A stretch of 64,000 nt of DNA from Nocardioides dokdonensis FR1436 (GCF_001653335.1 NZ_CP015079.1:3906001-3970000), one strand, 5' to 3'; numbered from the stretch's first letter, positions 40,804 to 50,084 are shown. Made by a program: numbers and translations. The notes: generated by a model from the letters alone, not told the origin.

Positions 40804-42967
40804 GGGAGCGGCTGCGTTCTCGCGCGAGCAGCCCGCGCAGGCACCCCACGGCCTTCGAGACGTCCTTGAGGGCGACGACGACCGGCACCAGTGCCCAGGT
40901 CCCGGGCACGACGTCCACGTGACGTCCCCTGAGCGCCGGCAGCGCCAGGTAGCCCGCGGCCCCGGCCAGCACGGTCGCGCGGGTCCGGGGCCCGCCGCCG
41001 GCGAGCAGCGCCGGCCCGGCGGCGTACGCCGAGGCGCGCACGAGGTCGCGGCTGACCAGCTGCCACGAGCCGGCCCGTCCGCCCCACTCGCCGTACCTGG
41101 CGTACATGCGGGCCATGTCGACCAGGTCGCCGGTCTGGCCCCAGGTGACCCGGGCGTCCAGGGCCAGGGCGCTGGTGCCGCCCGAGGCGAGCACCGCGTC
41201 GCCGAACACGGCGTCCTCCGAGCTCTGCAGCCGGGCGTCGAACCCGCCGGCGCGCTCCCACGCCGGCACCGCGCAGGCCATCGAGCGCCCGTCGAGCCGG
41301 CGCGCGGAGAAGCTGCGGCCGGTGACCCTGCCGGCCAGCCGGGTCAGGACACCCGGACGCCGGGCCTCGTCGACGGAGGGGAAGAGCGCCACCCGGGCCG
41401 CGTCGCGCACCGGGTCCCCGCCGTCCACGTCGTAGACGCCCACGACCAGGTCGACCGGGGCGGGCTCGGCGAAGGCAGCGCGCAGGCCGGCCAGCCAGTC
41501 GGGGCCGGGCGCGCACCCGGCGTCGGTGCAGGCGACGTGTCCGTGGCGCGCCTCGGCGAACCCGGCGTTGCGGGCGACCGAGAGGTTGACGCCCGGGCCC
41601 CGCAGCACCCGCACGCGGCGGTCGCGCGCGGCCCAGTCCGCCAGCTCGACGCCGGTCTTGTCGGTGGAGCGGTCGTCGAGGAGGAGGTACTCGTCGTCGG
41701 CCCCGAGCTGGGCGACGACCGCGGAGACGACCTCGTCGACATGACCCTCCTCGTTGCGGAAGCAGGTGAGCACCGTCATCGGCGGCCCGGCCAGTCCGGC
41801 CCCGGGACGGCGGGCCGCGTGGGCCAGGACCTGCACGACGCGGGCGGCGCACTGGTCGGCGTCGGGGTGGCCGGCCAGGACGCCCGTCCCGGCGCGCCGA
41901 CAACGCTCACGCACCTCGGGGTCGCGCAGCTCGAGCAGCGCGCGGGCGACGGCGGCGGGGTCCGCGGGCGGGACGACCCGACCTGCGACCAGCGCCATCC
42001 GCTCGACCTCCGGGTTGCCGGCGGCCCCGACCAGCGGCACTCCCGCCTCCAGCGCCTCCAGCGCGACCAGCGAGTAGCCCTCGCGGCCGAACCGGGCGCC
42101 GTCGCTGCGGGTGAGCACCGCCACCGCGTCGAACGCGGCCAGGTGCCGCCCGGCCTCGGGCACGGCGCCGGTGAGGACGACCCGGTCGCGGACCCCGAGC
42201 CGGGAGGCCAGGGCCTCGAGCCGCGCGCGCTCCTCCGGCTCGGTCGGCGCCTCCGGGCCCACGACCACCAGCCGCCACGGCAGCGCCGCCTCGTCGGCGA
42301 GCGCCTCGATCGCGGTGTCGACGCCCTTGTAGCCGACCAGGCGCCCGAGCACGGCCAGGGTCGGCCCGACGCCGGTCACCACCCCGTGCTCCGCCCAGTA
42401 CGCCGCCGCCTCGGCCCGGTCGGTGGCTGCGGCCGGACGCGGGGGCGGCACCAGGACGGCGTCGTCCCGGCCGGTGGCCGCGGCGACGGCGCTCGAGGTG
42501 GCGACCACGGCGTCGACCAGTCGCCCCAGGCGCGGGGCGAGCTCGCGGTCCCACGAGAAGTCGTGCTTGGCCCACACCACCGGGACGCCGACGACCCGCG
42601 CGGCGGGCGCCACCGCGGCGGCCGCCTTCACCCCGTTGGCCAGCACCACCTCGGCGTCGCTGCGTCGCAGCCGACCGGCGAGGTCGAGGTTGCGCAGGGC
42701 CAGGTCGCGGACCCGGGGCCCGGTCGGCAGGACCGTGACCGGGACGCCGGCCCGCTCGAGCTCGGCCCGCAGCGGGCCGTCCTCGAGCAGCCACACCTCG
42801 GGGTGCACCCGGGCCCCGGCCTGGTGCAGCAGGTCGAGGAGCCAGGTCTCGGAACCACCCAGCACGCCTGCGGCGCTCACCACCAGCAGACGCAAGGGGG
42901 CGAGGCGGCGCGGCGCGGCGCTGCCGGGGGCGGGGACGCTGCCGGGGGCGGGGACAGGGCTGGTCAT
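40796..42967 (-). CDS. Fused GT4-GT2 glycosyltransferase
   Basis: This 723-residue protein holds two enzymes. Residues about 20-350 are a GT-B fold of family GT4 (GGSETWLLDLL near the N terminus, LAVLGRLVGYKGVDTAIEAL, GREGYSLVALEALEAGVPLV). Residues about 370-640 are a GT-A fold of family GT2 (PMTVLTCFRNEEGHVDEVVS, LLLDDRSTDKTG, ACTDAGCAPGPDWL), followed by hydrophobic C-terminal segments. It could add two different sugars in succession. Its ATG overlaps the polymerase stop by four bases and its stop overlaps the flippase start by eight. Sugars unknown. Confidence 0.85.
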   Translation of the reverse strand: MTSPVPAPGSVPAPGSAAPRRLAPLRLLVVSAAGVLGGSETWLLDLLHQAGARVHPEVWLLEDGPLRAELERAGVPVTVLPTGPRVRDLALRNLDLAGRLRRSDAEVVLANGVKAAAAVAPAARVVGVPVVWAKHDFSWDRELAPRLGRLVDAVVATSSAVAAATGRDDAVLVPPPRPAAATDRAEAAAYWAEHGVVTGVGPTLAVLGRLVGYKGVDTAIEALADEAALPWRLVVVGPEAPTEPEERARLEALASRLGVRDRVVLTGAVPEAGRHLAAFDAVAVLTRSDGARFGREGYSLVALEALEAGVPLVGAAGNPEVERMALVAGRVVPPADPAAVARALLELRDPEVRERCRRAGTGVLAGHPDADQCAARVVQVLAHAARRPGAGLAGPPMTVLTCFRNEEGHVDEVVSAVVAQLGADDEYLLLDDRSTDKTGVELADWAARDRRVRVLRGPGVNLSVARNAGFAEARHGHVACTDAGCAPGPDWLAGLRAAFAEPAPVDLVVGVYDVDGGDPVRDAARVALFPSVDEARRPGVLTRLAGRVTGRSFSARRLDGRSMACAVPAWERAGGFDARLQSSEDAVFGDAVLASGGTSALALDARVTWGQTGDLVDMARMYARYGEWGGRAGSWQLVSRDLVRASAYAAGPALLAGGGPRTRATVLAGAAGYLALPALRGRHVDVVPGTWALVPVVVALKDVSKAVGCLRGLLARERSRSRG

Positions 42968-44460
42968 CGTGCGTCCTCCTGGACGGGATGGCGGCGCAGC
43001 ACCACGGCGCAGGCGGCGGTGAGCAGCGACAGCAGGAACCACACGGTGGTCAGGACGATCGGGTTGCGCAGGGGGTAGTCGAGCATCCCATGGGCGAGCA
43101 CGGGCACCAGGGCGGCCGCCAGCACGCTCGGCAGCCAGGTCGACGTCGGCCCCGAGCCGGGCACCGCAGCGGCACGCCGGGCCCGCAGCAGCAGCACCCC
43201 CAGGCCCGTCACCAGGCCCAGCAGCGCGGCCAGACCGATCAGGCCGTACTCCACGGCGACGTTGAGCAGCAGGTGGTGGGCGTGCTCGACCTCGAGGACG
43301 GCACCGGTGCGGAGCGCGTTGCTGCTCGCCTCGACGAAGTAGCCACCGGGACCGTGCCCGAGCACCGGGGCCTCGGCCACCAGGCGCAGACCCTCGGCCC
43401 AGATGAGCGGACGCTGGTCGTAGGGGTTCGAGGTCGCCTCGCCGAGGGTGGCCAGCCGACTCAGGACCTGGCCCAGCGGCCCGACTCCCAGGGCGCCCAG
43501 CACCAGGACCGCCCCGACGAGACCCGCACCGATCCGGAGCAGCCCACGGCGGGTCCCCGGGACCAGCAGCGCCAGCGCCAGCAGGCCCGCGACCGAGCCG
43601 AACCAGGCGCCGCGTGACAGGGAGAGCCCGAGCGCCACGAGCAGGAGCGCGGCGGAGACGAGAGCGCCCCGCCGCCAGCGCACGGGACCGACGCTCAGGG
43701 CCGTCCCGACGGCGAGCACCAGCAGCACGGCGCTGAAGAGCCCCAGCTCGTTCGGCTGGGCGAAGACCCCCACGGCCCGCCCGGTGACGACGCTGCCGCC
43801 GTAGTAGCTCTCGGTGGGACCCGACCCCAGCATCGCCCACAGCGAGCCCACGGCACCGGCGACCAGCAGCGCGCCGACGGCGAGCAGGACCTGGCGGCTG
43901 GTGCGGACCGCGGTGACCACCGCGAGCGTCGCGAGCACCAGCAGGACGAGCTGGACGTCGAGGCGGAAGGCGAGGTCGGTGTCGCGCGCGCGCCCGGTGG
44001 CCAGGACGGCGATGACGACCATCAGCGCCAGCGGCACCGCCACCGGCCACGGCGGCAGCCGCCAGTCACCCCGGGCGGCGGTGGGGACCAGCACCGCGAC
44101 GACGAGCAGCGCCGTCACCAGCTGGACCAGGTCGAGCGGGCCTGCGGCGAGGTGGCCCACGGGCAGCGACAGCGCGGCGGCCGGCACCACGAAGCCGGGA
44201 CCCCGCCAGGCGAGCACGACCAGCAGCGGCGCCAGCACCAGCGCGACCGGGGCGACGGGACCGGCCAGCAGCCCGGCCGTGGCCAGGACGAACCCGAGAG
44301 CGGCACCCAGCGGCACCAGCAGCAGGACCAGCCCGGCGTCCCGGCCGCGGGGGCCCACGCGCTGGGCCCACGACCGGGCCGGCGGCGTACGTCGCGGGGC
44401 ACGGCGGGGCACCTCGCCCCACGCGCGCGAGCCGGTCCGGGTCACCACGGGGACGTTCAC
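42964..44460 (-). CDS. O-antigen ligase/Wzy-like polymerase membrane protein
   Basis: This 498-residue protein has about 11-12 hydrophobic helices and a large outer loop between the late helices (SNPYDQRPLIWAEGLRLVAE, GHGPGGYFVEASSN, EHAHHLLLNVAVEYGL) that matches the Wzy_C/O-antigen ligase core with its Arg and His. It should polymerise or ligate repeat units on the outer face. The start is the GTG at 44460 that overlaps the deacetylase stop by four bases; the frame continues upstream inside the deacetylase gene and is ignored. Confidence 0.85.
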   Translation of the reverse strand: MNVPVVTRTGSRAWGEVPRRAPRRTPPARSWAQRVGPRGRDAGLVLLLVPLGAALGFVLATAGLLAGPVAPVALVLAPLLVVLAWRGPGFVVPAAALSLPVGHLAAGPLDLVQLVTALLVVAVLVPTAARGDWRLPPWPVAVPLALMVVIAVLATGRARDTDLAFRLDVQLVLLVLATLAVVTAVRTSRQVLLAVGALLVAGAVGSLWAMLGSGPTESYYGGSVVTGRAVGVFAQPNELGLFSAVLLVLAVGTALSVGPVRWRRGALVSAALLLVALGLSLSRGAWFGSVAGLLALALLVPGTRRGLLRIGAGLVGAVLVLGALGVGPLGQVLSRLATLGEATSNPYDQRPLIWAEGLRLVAEAPVLGHGPGGYFVEASSNALRTGAVLEVEHAHHLLLNVAVEYGLIGLAALLGLVTGLGVLLLRARRAAAVPGSGPTSTWLPSVLAAALVPVLAHGMLDYPLRNPIVLTTVWFLLSLLTAACAVVLRRHPVQEDAR

Positions 44461-45266
44461 CGGATCCCCCGGCCCGAGTTGACGGCCGTGAGGGCGGCGC
44501 GCACCCCGCGCCGCACCAGAGGCGCACGGTCGAGGGCCGCCCACCACGTGCGGTAGCCCGGCAGCTGCACCTTGAGCCGGAACGAGGCCAGCGTGTCCGT
44601 GGCGTTGACGTCCACGCGGCTCACCGCGTGGGGGCCGGCGTCGTCGAAGACCGAGAAGGCCACGTCGTAGCCGGCACCCGCGACGGCGTCGCGGGCGGCG
44701 GCGTCATGAGCGCCGAAGGGATAGGCGAAGGAGCGCAGGGGCTCCCCCACCACGTCGGCGAGGACGTCGTGCGCCCGACGGACCTGGTGGTCGAGCACTG
44801 CGGTGCCCACCCCGCGCAGGTCGCGGTGGTCCGCGCCGTGCACGCCCAGCTCGACCACCGGCAGCGCGTGCACGTGCCGCAGCTCCTCGGGATCCAGCAG
44901 CGGCTCGTCGGCGGGGCGGGGCAACCAGCTGGCGGTGCTGCCTGCGAGGTCGGACGGCACGTAGAGCAGCGCCGGGACGCCCACGCGCTCGAGCACCGGC
45001 ACCGCCAGGTGCAGCACGGAGGTGAACCCGTCGTCGATGGTCACCAGGAAGGAGCGTCGCGGCCGCCGTGACGGGTCGGCGAGGGCGGCCAGGTAGCCGT
45101 CGAGGTCCAGCGCGGCCCACCCCTGGCCCAGCAGCCAGCGCAGCTGCTCCTCGAAGCGGTCGACCTCGACGAAGAGGTTCTCCGGGTCGTCGTCGCGGCG
45201 CTGCTCGCAGAACCCGTGGTACATCAGGACCACGGGGGGTCGCCCCGGAGCAGACTTCTCAGTCAC
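44457..45266 (-). CDS. Polysaccharide deacetylase (NodB/CE4 domain)
   Basis: This 269-residue protein has the CE4 fold: VVLMYHGF at the N terminus, TIDDGFTSVLHLAVPVLERV with the catalytic and metal-binding Asp pair, ELGVHGADHRDLRGV for the His ligands, and SFAYPFGAHDAAARDAV. It would remove N-acetyl groups from an amino-sugar polymer or its precursor. There is no signal peptide, so it may act inside on lipid-linked intermediates, or be released by another route. Its GTG overlaps the Wzz-like gene stop by eight bases. Confidence 0.87.
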   Translation of the reverse strand: MTEKSAPGRPPVVLMYHGFCEQRRDDDPENLFVEVDRFEEQLRWLLGQGWAALDLDGYLAALADPSRRPRRSFLVTIDDGFTSVLHLAVPVLERVGVPALLYVPSDLAGSTASWLPRPADEPLLDPEELRHVHALPVVELGVHGADHRDLRGVGTAVLDHQVRRAHDVLADVVGEPLRSFAYPFGAHDAAARDAVAGAGYDVAFSVFDDAGPHAVSRVDVNATDTLASFRLKVQLPGYRTWWAALDRAPLVRRGVRAALTAVNSGRGIR

Positions 45267-46575
45267 GTCGATCGGCGCCGCTGTCCTCGGGCCCGGCGCT
45301 CTGCAGGCCGGGGGCGTCCGCCTGCGCCCGGGTGGCGCAGTTGAGCACGACGCCACGGACCGGGACCCCGAGACGCTGGAGACGTGCCGCGGTGCCGGCC
45401 ACGTGGGCCACCGGGGTGCCGGACCGGACCACGACGACGGCCGAGGACGCGTGCGCGGCGACCACCTCGCTGATCTCGCCCACACCCAGGGGCGCGCTGT
45501 CGCACAGCACGACGTCGTACCGGTCGGCGGCCTGCTTGAGGATCTCGGGGAGCCTGCGGTCGATGAGCTCGTCGACCCCGCGCATCGGCTCGGTCGTCAG
45601 GACGGAGACGTCACCCTCGCGGTGCACCGCCTCACCCAGGTCGAGCCGCTCGGCCAGGACGTCGCCGAGCAGGTGGTGGCCCGCCGCCCCGATCGTCGTG
45701 CTGAGCCCGGCCCGGTCGAGGTCGAGATCGAGGACCAGGCTCGATCCTCCGCGGTCGGACAGGGTGCGTGCCAGCAGGAAGGAGGCGGTGCTCGCGCCGT
45801 CCCCGGCCCGGCAGCCCACGACGAGCACGGGGCCCGGGGGCACCGAGCCGACCGTGGTCAGGTAGCCGGCACGCAGCGAGCGCGCCGAGGCCAGGATCTC
45901 GCTGTCCGGGGCGACGCCGCGCCGGGGCCACGAGGTGGTGAACGCAGGCAGGCTGCCGAGCACGGGGCCACCGGCGGCGCCGGCCGCGTCGCCGCCCGTG
46001 CGCACCCGGGGCCGCAGGGCCTCGAGGGCGAAGGCGACGGCCAGGCCCGCGAGCAGCGCAGCCAGCACGAGCAGCAGCTCCAGCACGCGCGGGCTGCTCA
46101 GCAGGCCCGGCTTCTCGCTGCGGACGTCGGCCAGGACGCCGGCGTCGGCGAGCGGGTCCTCCTCGCCGATCCGGACCGCCTGGGCCGTGACGGCGCGGGC
46201 CACGGCCGTCGCCTGTGCGAGCTCGGGGAGGCTGACGCGCACCGTGAGGTTCCCGGCCTCCTGCGACGCGGTCACGTCGATGGCGGCGTCGAGGGTGGTG
46301 GCGTCGATGCCGGTGTCGTCAGCGACCTCCCGCAGGACCTCCGGGGAGGTCAGCGCCACCGAGTACCGGCCGAGGCCGAGCTGGACGGCGTCGGTGCTGA
46401 CCACGTCGGCCGACTCCGGAGACACCCCCACCACGGTCACCACGGTGGCCTCGTCGGCCCGGGTCTCCACCGCCAGCACGCCGACCACCGCGGCGGGCAC
46501 CAGCACCGCGAGGACCACGGCCCACCGGAACCGGAGGGCCCGCTGCAGGACGGCGAGGAAGGGAGGGGCGTTCAT
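45259..46575 (-). CDS. Wzz-like chain-length protein fused to a Walker-A-defective ATPase
   Basis: This 438-residue protein joins an N-terminal Wzz region (membrane helices about 17-37 and 164-184 around a periplasmic loop) to a BY-kinase/MinD-type domain (about 230-425). Walker A' reads VLDLDLDRAGLS and Walker B YDVVLCDSAPLG. In the Walker A segment GCRAGDGAST (254-263) the nucleotide-binding lysine is Ala261. The C-terminal tail has no tyrosine cluster. It is therefore probably a non-phosphorylating chain-length regulator. ATG overlaps the glycosidase stop by four bases. Confidence 0.83.
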   Translation of the reverse strand: MNAPPFLAVLQRALRFRWAVVLAVLVPAAVVGVLAVETRADEATVVTVVGVSPESADVVSTDAVQLGLGRYSVALTSPEVLREVADDTGIDATTLDAAIDVTASQEAGNLTVRVSLPELAQATAVARAVTAQAVRIGEEDPLADAGVLADVRSEKPGLLSSPRVLELLLVLAALLAGLAVAFALEALRPRVRTGGDAAGAAGGPVLGSLPAFTTSWPRRGVAPDSEILASARSLRAGYLTTVGSVPPGPVLVVGCRAGDGASTASFLLARTLSDRGGSSLVLDLDLDRAGLSTTIGAAGHHLLGDVLAERLDLGEAVHREGDVSVLTTEPMRGVDELIDRRLPEILKQAADRYDVVLCDSAPLGVGEISEVVAAHASSAVVVVRSGTPVAHVAGTAARLQRLGVPVRGVVLNCATRAQADAPGLQSAGPEDSGADRRD

Positions 46576-47729
46576 CGGCTGACTCCGTACAGGTCGCGGA
46601 AGGTGTGCCAGACCCGGCGGGGTCGGAGGTTCTCGTCGAGCATCGCGTAGCCCTGCTGGTGCTCGTCGGAGTTCGTGACGTTGACGGCGTCCTTGTACCA
46701 GAAGGCCAGGTCGACGTACGGGAACTGGTCGCCCAGCAGGGTCAGCGCCTCGGCGGCGTACCGGGACTGGGTCTCCTCGTCGACCCCGCGGCGCCAGGGC
46801 TCGGTGTCGGACTCGTTGTCGTGGACGCTCCAGCCGAACTCGGTGATCCACACCGGCAGCCGGTCACCGTTCTCGATCATGGTGTCGCGCACCTCGTCGA
46901 GGTTGCGCAGGTTCCAGACCTCGCCCGCGTCGTTCTGGCTGGGCGGGGAGTCGGCGGGCGCCTGGTAGGAGTGCACCGACATCACGTCGAAGCACCCGCC
47001 GGCGCCGGCGTCGTAGGCCCGCTGCAGCCAGTCGTCGTCGTTGTACATCAACCCGCCGAACACGACCTCGGCGCTCGGGTCCGCACGGCGCACCACGGGG
47101 TAGGACGCGCAGAGCAGGTCGACGTACGTCTGCGGGTCGGTGCCGTGGTAGAAGTCCTCGAGGTTCGGCTCGTTCCAGATCTCGTAGGCGTCCACCACGT
47201 CACCCCAGCGCTGGGCGACCTTGCCCAGCGCCGCGGCGTAGTCGGCCGGGTCGTCGGGGCTGGTGTACTGGGCGGTGAACGCGTCCTTCTCCGAGGAGGC
47301 CCACGTCGGGGTCAGCCAGAACATGACGAGCACCTTCAGGTCGCGCTCGCGCAGCTGCTCCATCACCTCGTCGACCACGGGCAGCCCCCACCCCTGGTCC
47401 AGCGGCCCCGGGGTGGGCTGGAGCATCGCCCAGCCCACGTCGAGGCGGACCCAGGTGGCGCCGGACTCCTCGATGCGGTCCAGGACCTTGTCCCGCTGCC
47501 GGGCGTCGTAGTGGTTCCAGGTGCCGTGGAACTGCAGGCCAAGGGAGGGCAGGTCCTCGGGGTCGGGCGGATCCGTCAACGAGGTGGCACTCGCGCCCGC
47601 CGGCCGGTCGCCGGGGGCGATCGCCTCCGGGGCGCTCGCGCCGGTCTCGGCGCGCATCACGAGCGCGCCGCTCAGCGCCACCGCGGTCGAGACCGCGGCG
47701 GCAACGAGCACAGCAGCACGGCCCCCCAT
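46572..47729 (-). CDS. Secreted or membrane-anchored glycosidase of the GH39/GH5 clan
   Basis: This 385-residue protein begins with a hydrophobic signal or anchor helix (GGRAAVLVAAAVSTAVALSG) and then a TIM-barrel glycosidase. The acid/base Glu lies in AYEIWNEPNLED and the nucleophile Glu in PVWITEFGWSVHD, both intact. It recalls PslG-like endoglycosidases that sit in exopolysaccharide loci and trim the polymer. ATG 47729 follows a TAGGGT box (47737-47742) by 7 bases, so this is the operon's likely leaderless first gene; an upstream in-frame GTG at 47747 would overlap that box. Confidence 0.85.
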   Translation of the reverse strand: MGGRAAVLVAAAVSTAVALSGALVMRAETGASAPEAIAPGDRPAGASATSLTDPPDPEDLPSLGLQFHGTWNHYDARQRDKVLDRIEESGATWVRLDVGWAMLQPTPGPLDQGWGLPVVDEVMEQLRERDLKVLVMFWLTPTWASSEKDAFTAQYTSPDDPADYAAALGKVAQRWGDVVDAYEIWNEPNLEDFYHGTDPQTYVDLLCASYPVVRRADPSAEVVFGGLMYNDDDWLQRAYDAGAGGCFDVMSVHSYQAPADSPPSQNDAGEVWNLRNLDEVRDTMIENGDRLPVWITEFGWSVHDNESDTEPWRRGVDEETQSRYAAEALTLLGDQFPYVDLAFWYKDAVNVTNSDEHQQGYAMLDENLRPRRVWHTFRDLYGVSR

Positions 47730-47770
47730 GCCAAGCACCCTACCCACCCGTAGGGCAGGGGAAACCGGGA

Positions 47771-48694
47771 TCAGTAGGTCGTGACGTGCACGTGGTCCTC
47801 GTGGTTGGCCGTGGTGGAGCCCCGGTCAGACATTCCCCGCCAGCCCTCGCCACTGCGCTCGACCGACCAGATGTTGCGGGAGTAGATCGCGTAGGAGACC
47901 CCGAGGCTGCCGGCGTTGGCCCGCACGAACTCGGCGACCTCCCACCCACGTGCACCGCTGACCATGATGTCGACGGCGATGCCCTGGGCGTGCTCGCCGT
48001 CGCTGCGGAAGGTGCCGTAGGTGGTGATCTCGGGGAACGCCGCACAGACGGCCGCGTGCACCTTGACGATGTTGGGGCTCACGCCCGACGCCACGGACGA
48101 GCCGTTGCTGCAGGAGGCGTCGGCCGCCGGGGCGGCCGCGGCCTCCTCCTCCGACTCGTCGACCGGCTTCTCATCGGCGAGGTAGCCCGAGCTGATCCAC
48201 CGGGACGCACCGTCGATGACGACCTCGTCGCGGTCGAACAGCGAGCGGCCGGTGACGAGCACCTTCTTCTCGGCGTCGAGCACCCCCGCCTTCTCGGCCT
48301 TCTGCGCCGGGGACGTCCAGAGGTTGAGCTCGGTGGTGGTCCAGCGCTTGGTGTCGGCGGCCGAGACCGCCTGGGCGACGGCCTGCTTGGCCATCATGAG
48401 CTCCAGATCGCTCTTCTTCTCGATGCGCATGCCCTGCTTGACGGGCGCCGTGGCGAGCGAGCGGTCGGAGGAGCGCGAGACGATCGCGTCGCGCTGGAGC
48501 AGCTCGGCGGAGATGCCGGCGCTGCGCTCGGAGATCGCGGCGGAGACGGGCACGTCCTGGGCGGTGGGCTCGGAGACGACCATCCCGAGAGTGATCGCGG
48601 AGGCGGTCGCCAGCACGGCGAGGGGTCCCGCCACGAGGGCGGCACGAGGACGGGGGCGGGCATTGGTGTCCCGCTTGTGGCGACAATCGGCCAC
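47771..48694 (-). CDS. Secreted SH3-like/peptidase-like cell-wall protein
   Basis: This 307-residue protein has a hydrophobic N-terminal export segment (RAALVAGPLAVLATASAITL), a Ser/Ala-rich stretch, an SH3-like domain (LNLWTSPAQ to WISSGYLAD) and a C-terminal domain of about 105 residues. The last has GEHAQGIAVDIMV and NHEDHVHV, which read as a His-Asp-His zinc site of the D,D-peptidase (M15-like) fold. It should act on peptidoglycan or bind it. GTG 48694 has AAGGA 9 bases upstream. It lies 41 bases before the polysaccharide operon on the same strand. Confidence 0.78.
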   Translation of the reverse strand: MADCRHKRDTNARPRPRAALVAGPLAVLATASAITLGMVVSEPTAQDVPVSAAISERSAGISAELLQRDAIVSRSSDRSLATAPVKQGMRIEKKSDLELMMAKQAVAQAVSAADTKRWTTTELNLWTSPAQKAEKAGVLDAEKKVLVTGRSLFDRDEVVIDGASRWISSGYLADEKPVDESEEEAAAAPAADASCSNGSSVASGVSPNIVKVHAAVCAAFPEITTYGTFRSDGEHAQGIAVDIMVSGARGWEVAEFVRANAGSLGVSYAIYSRNIWSVERSGEGWRGMSDRGSTTANHEDHVHVTTY

Positions 48695-48855
48695 AGCGCT
48701 GATCCTTTGCTGTCGAAGACATGGCGATCGCCGGACCGCGGTGCGGAACGGCGAAGTAGCCACTGAAACACACCACGGGACCCGTCGGAGAATGTTCAAC
48801 GGCAAAATGCGGGGTGCGCTCCCTCACCCCCGGGTGACTCGCGTCACATCCTGGA

Positions 48856-50010
48856 TCAGCCGCCGTCGGTCTCGACCGTGTCCTCCGGGTTGCCCGAACC
48901 GCGACCGTCGGAGTCGTCGAGCCACCCCTCGGGGAGCACGACCCGGCTGCGTGGCGAGCCCTGACGCCCCCGCGGAGCACCGAGCGCCGCGGACGGGAAC
49001 TGCTCGTCGGGGTCGAGGTCGGCGAGGAGCGCGTCGAGGTCGGCGAGCGTGGAGACCAGGCCGAGCGAGCGCCGGGCGGTGCCGCCGGCTGCGAAGCCCT
49101 TGAGGTACCACGAGACGTGCTTGCGGAACTCCTTGCACCCACGCTCCTCCCCCATGTGGCGGCACAGCAGCTCGGCGTGCCGGCGCATCATCGAGCGCAC
49201 CTCGCCGAGGGTCGGCAGCGTCGCGACCTGCTCACCGGCGAACGCTGCGGCGAGGTCACGGAAGAGCCACGGGCGTCCCAGACAGCCGCGGCCCACCACG
49301 ACCCCGGCGGCACCGGTCTGCTCGACCATCCGCACGGCGTCGGCCGCCTCCCAGATGTCCCCGTTGCCCAGCACCGGGATGTCGACGTGGGCGACCAGCT
49401 CGGCGATGGCGTCCCAGTCCGCGCGCCCGGAGTAGGCCTGGGCGACCGTGCGCCCGTGCAGGGCGATCCCCGCGCAGCCGGCCTGCTCGGCGATCCGGCC
49501 CGCGTCGAGGTAGGTGAGGTGGTCGTCGTCGATGCCCTTGCGGGTCTTCATCGTCACCGGCACGCCGTAGCGCGACGCCGACGCCACCGCGTGCTCGAGG
49601 ATCTCCGCGAGGAGGCCGCGCTTCCAGGGCAGCGCGCCGCCGCCGCCCTTGCGGGTCACCTTCGGCACGGGGCACCCGAAGTTGAGATCGATGTGGTCGA
49701 CGCCGTGCTCGGCGCACAGGATCTCGGCCGCCTTGCCCACGTGCACCGGGTCGCTGCCGTAGAGCTGGACCGAGCGCGTGGTCTCGGCCTCGTCGAAGAC
49801 GAGCATGTTGAGAGTGCGCTCGTCGCCCTCCACCAGCCCGCGGCTGGTGATCATCTCGCAGACGTAGAGCCCGGCACCCTGCTCGGCGCACAGTCGCCGG
49901 TACGCCGCGTTGGTGATGCCGGCCATCGGGGCGAGGACGACCGGCGTCGCCACCTCGAGGTTGCCCAGTCGCAGCCCGGGAGCAGCGGCGGGCGCGGTCT
50001 GGGTGGTCAC
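48856..50010 (-). CDS. dusB: tRNA-dihydrouridine synthase
   Basis: This 384-residue flavoenzyme reduces uridines in tRNA D-loops. Features: VVLAPMAGITNAAYRRLC at the N terminus, the catalytic Cys in LNFGCPVPKVTRKGGGGAL, TMKTRKGIDDD, GIALHGRTVAQAYSGRADWD and NGDIW/GRGCLGRPW. The C-terminal tail is longer and acidic. GTG 50010 has a GAGAAT box 6 bases before it on the minus strand (plus coordinates 50017-50022), so it is leaderless. Confidence 0.93.
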   Translation of the reverse strand: MTTQTAPAAAPGLRLGNLEVATPVVLAPMAGITNAAYRRLCAEQGAGLYVCEMITSRGLVEGDERTLNMLVFDEAETTRSVQLYGSDPVHVGKAAEILCAEHGVDHIDLNFGCPVPKVTRKGGGGALPWKRGLLAEILEHAVASASRYGVPVTMKTRKGIDDDHLTYLDAGRIAEQAGCAGIALHGRTVAQAYSGRADWDAIAELVAHVDIPVLGNGDIWEAADAVRMVEQTGAAGVVVGRGCLGRPWLFRDLAAAFAGEQVATLPTLGEVRSMMRRHAELLCRHMGEERGCKEFRKHVSWYLKGFAAGGTARRSLGLVSTLADLDALLADLDPDEQFPSAALGAPRGRQGSPRSRVVLPEGWLDDSDGRGSGNPEDTVETDGG

Positions 50011-50084
50011 GGGTCCATTCTCCGGGGCCGGTGGCGCCGACCCAAATCAGTCGGTCGACGCCGCCACTGCCGACCTGCAGGGAC

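Noticed and set aside
48695..48855. Possible c-di-AMP (ydaO-type) riboswitch before the SH3/peptidase-like gene
   Set aside because: That riboswitch precedes many actinobacterial wall hydrolases, and the position is right, but I could not fit its conserved core and pseudoknot to these 160 bases. A covariance-model scan would decide.
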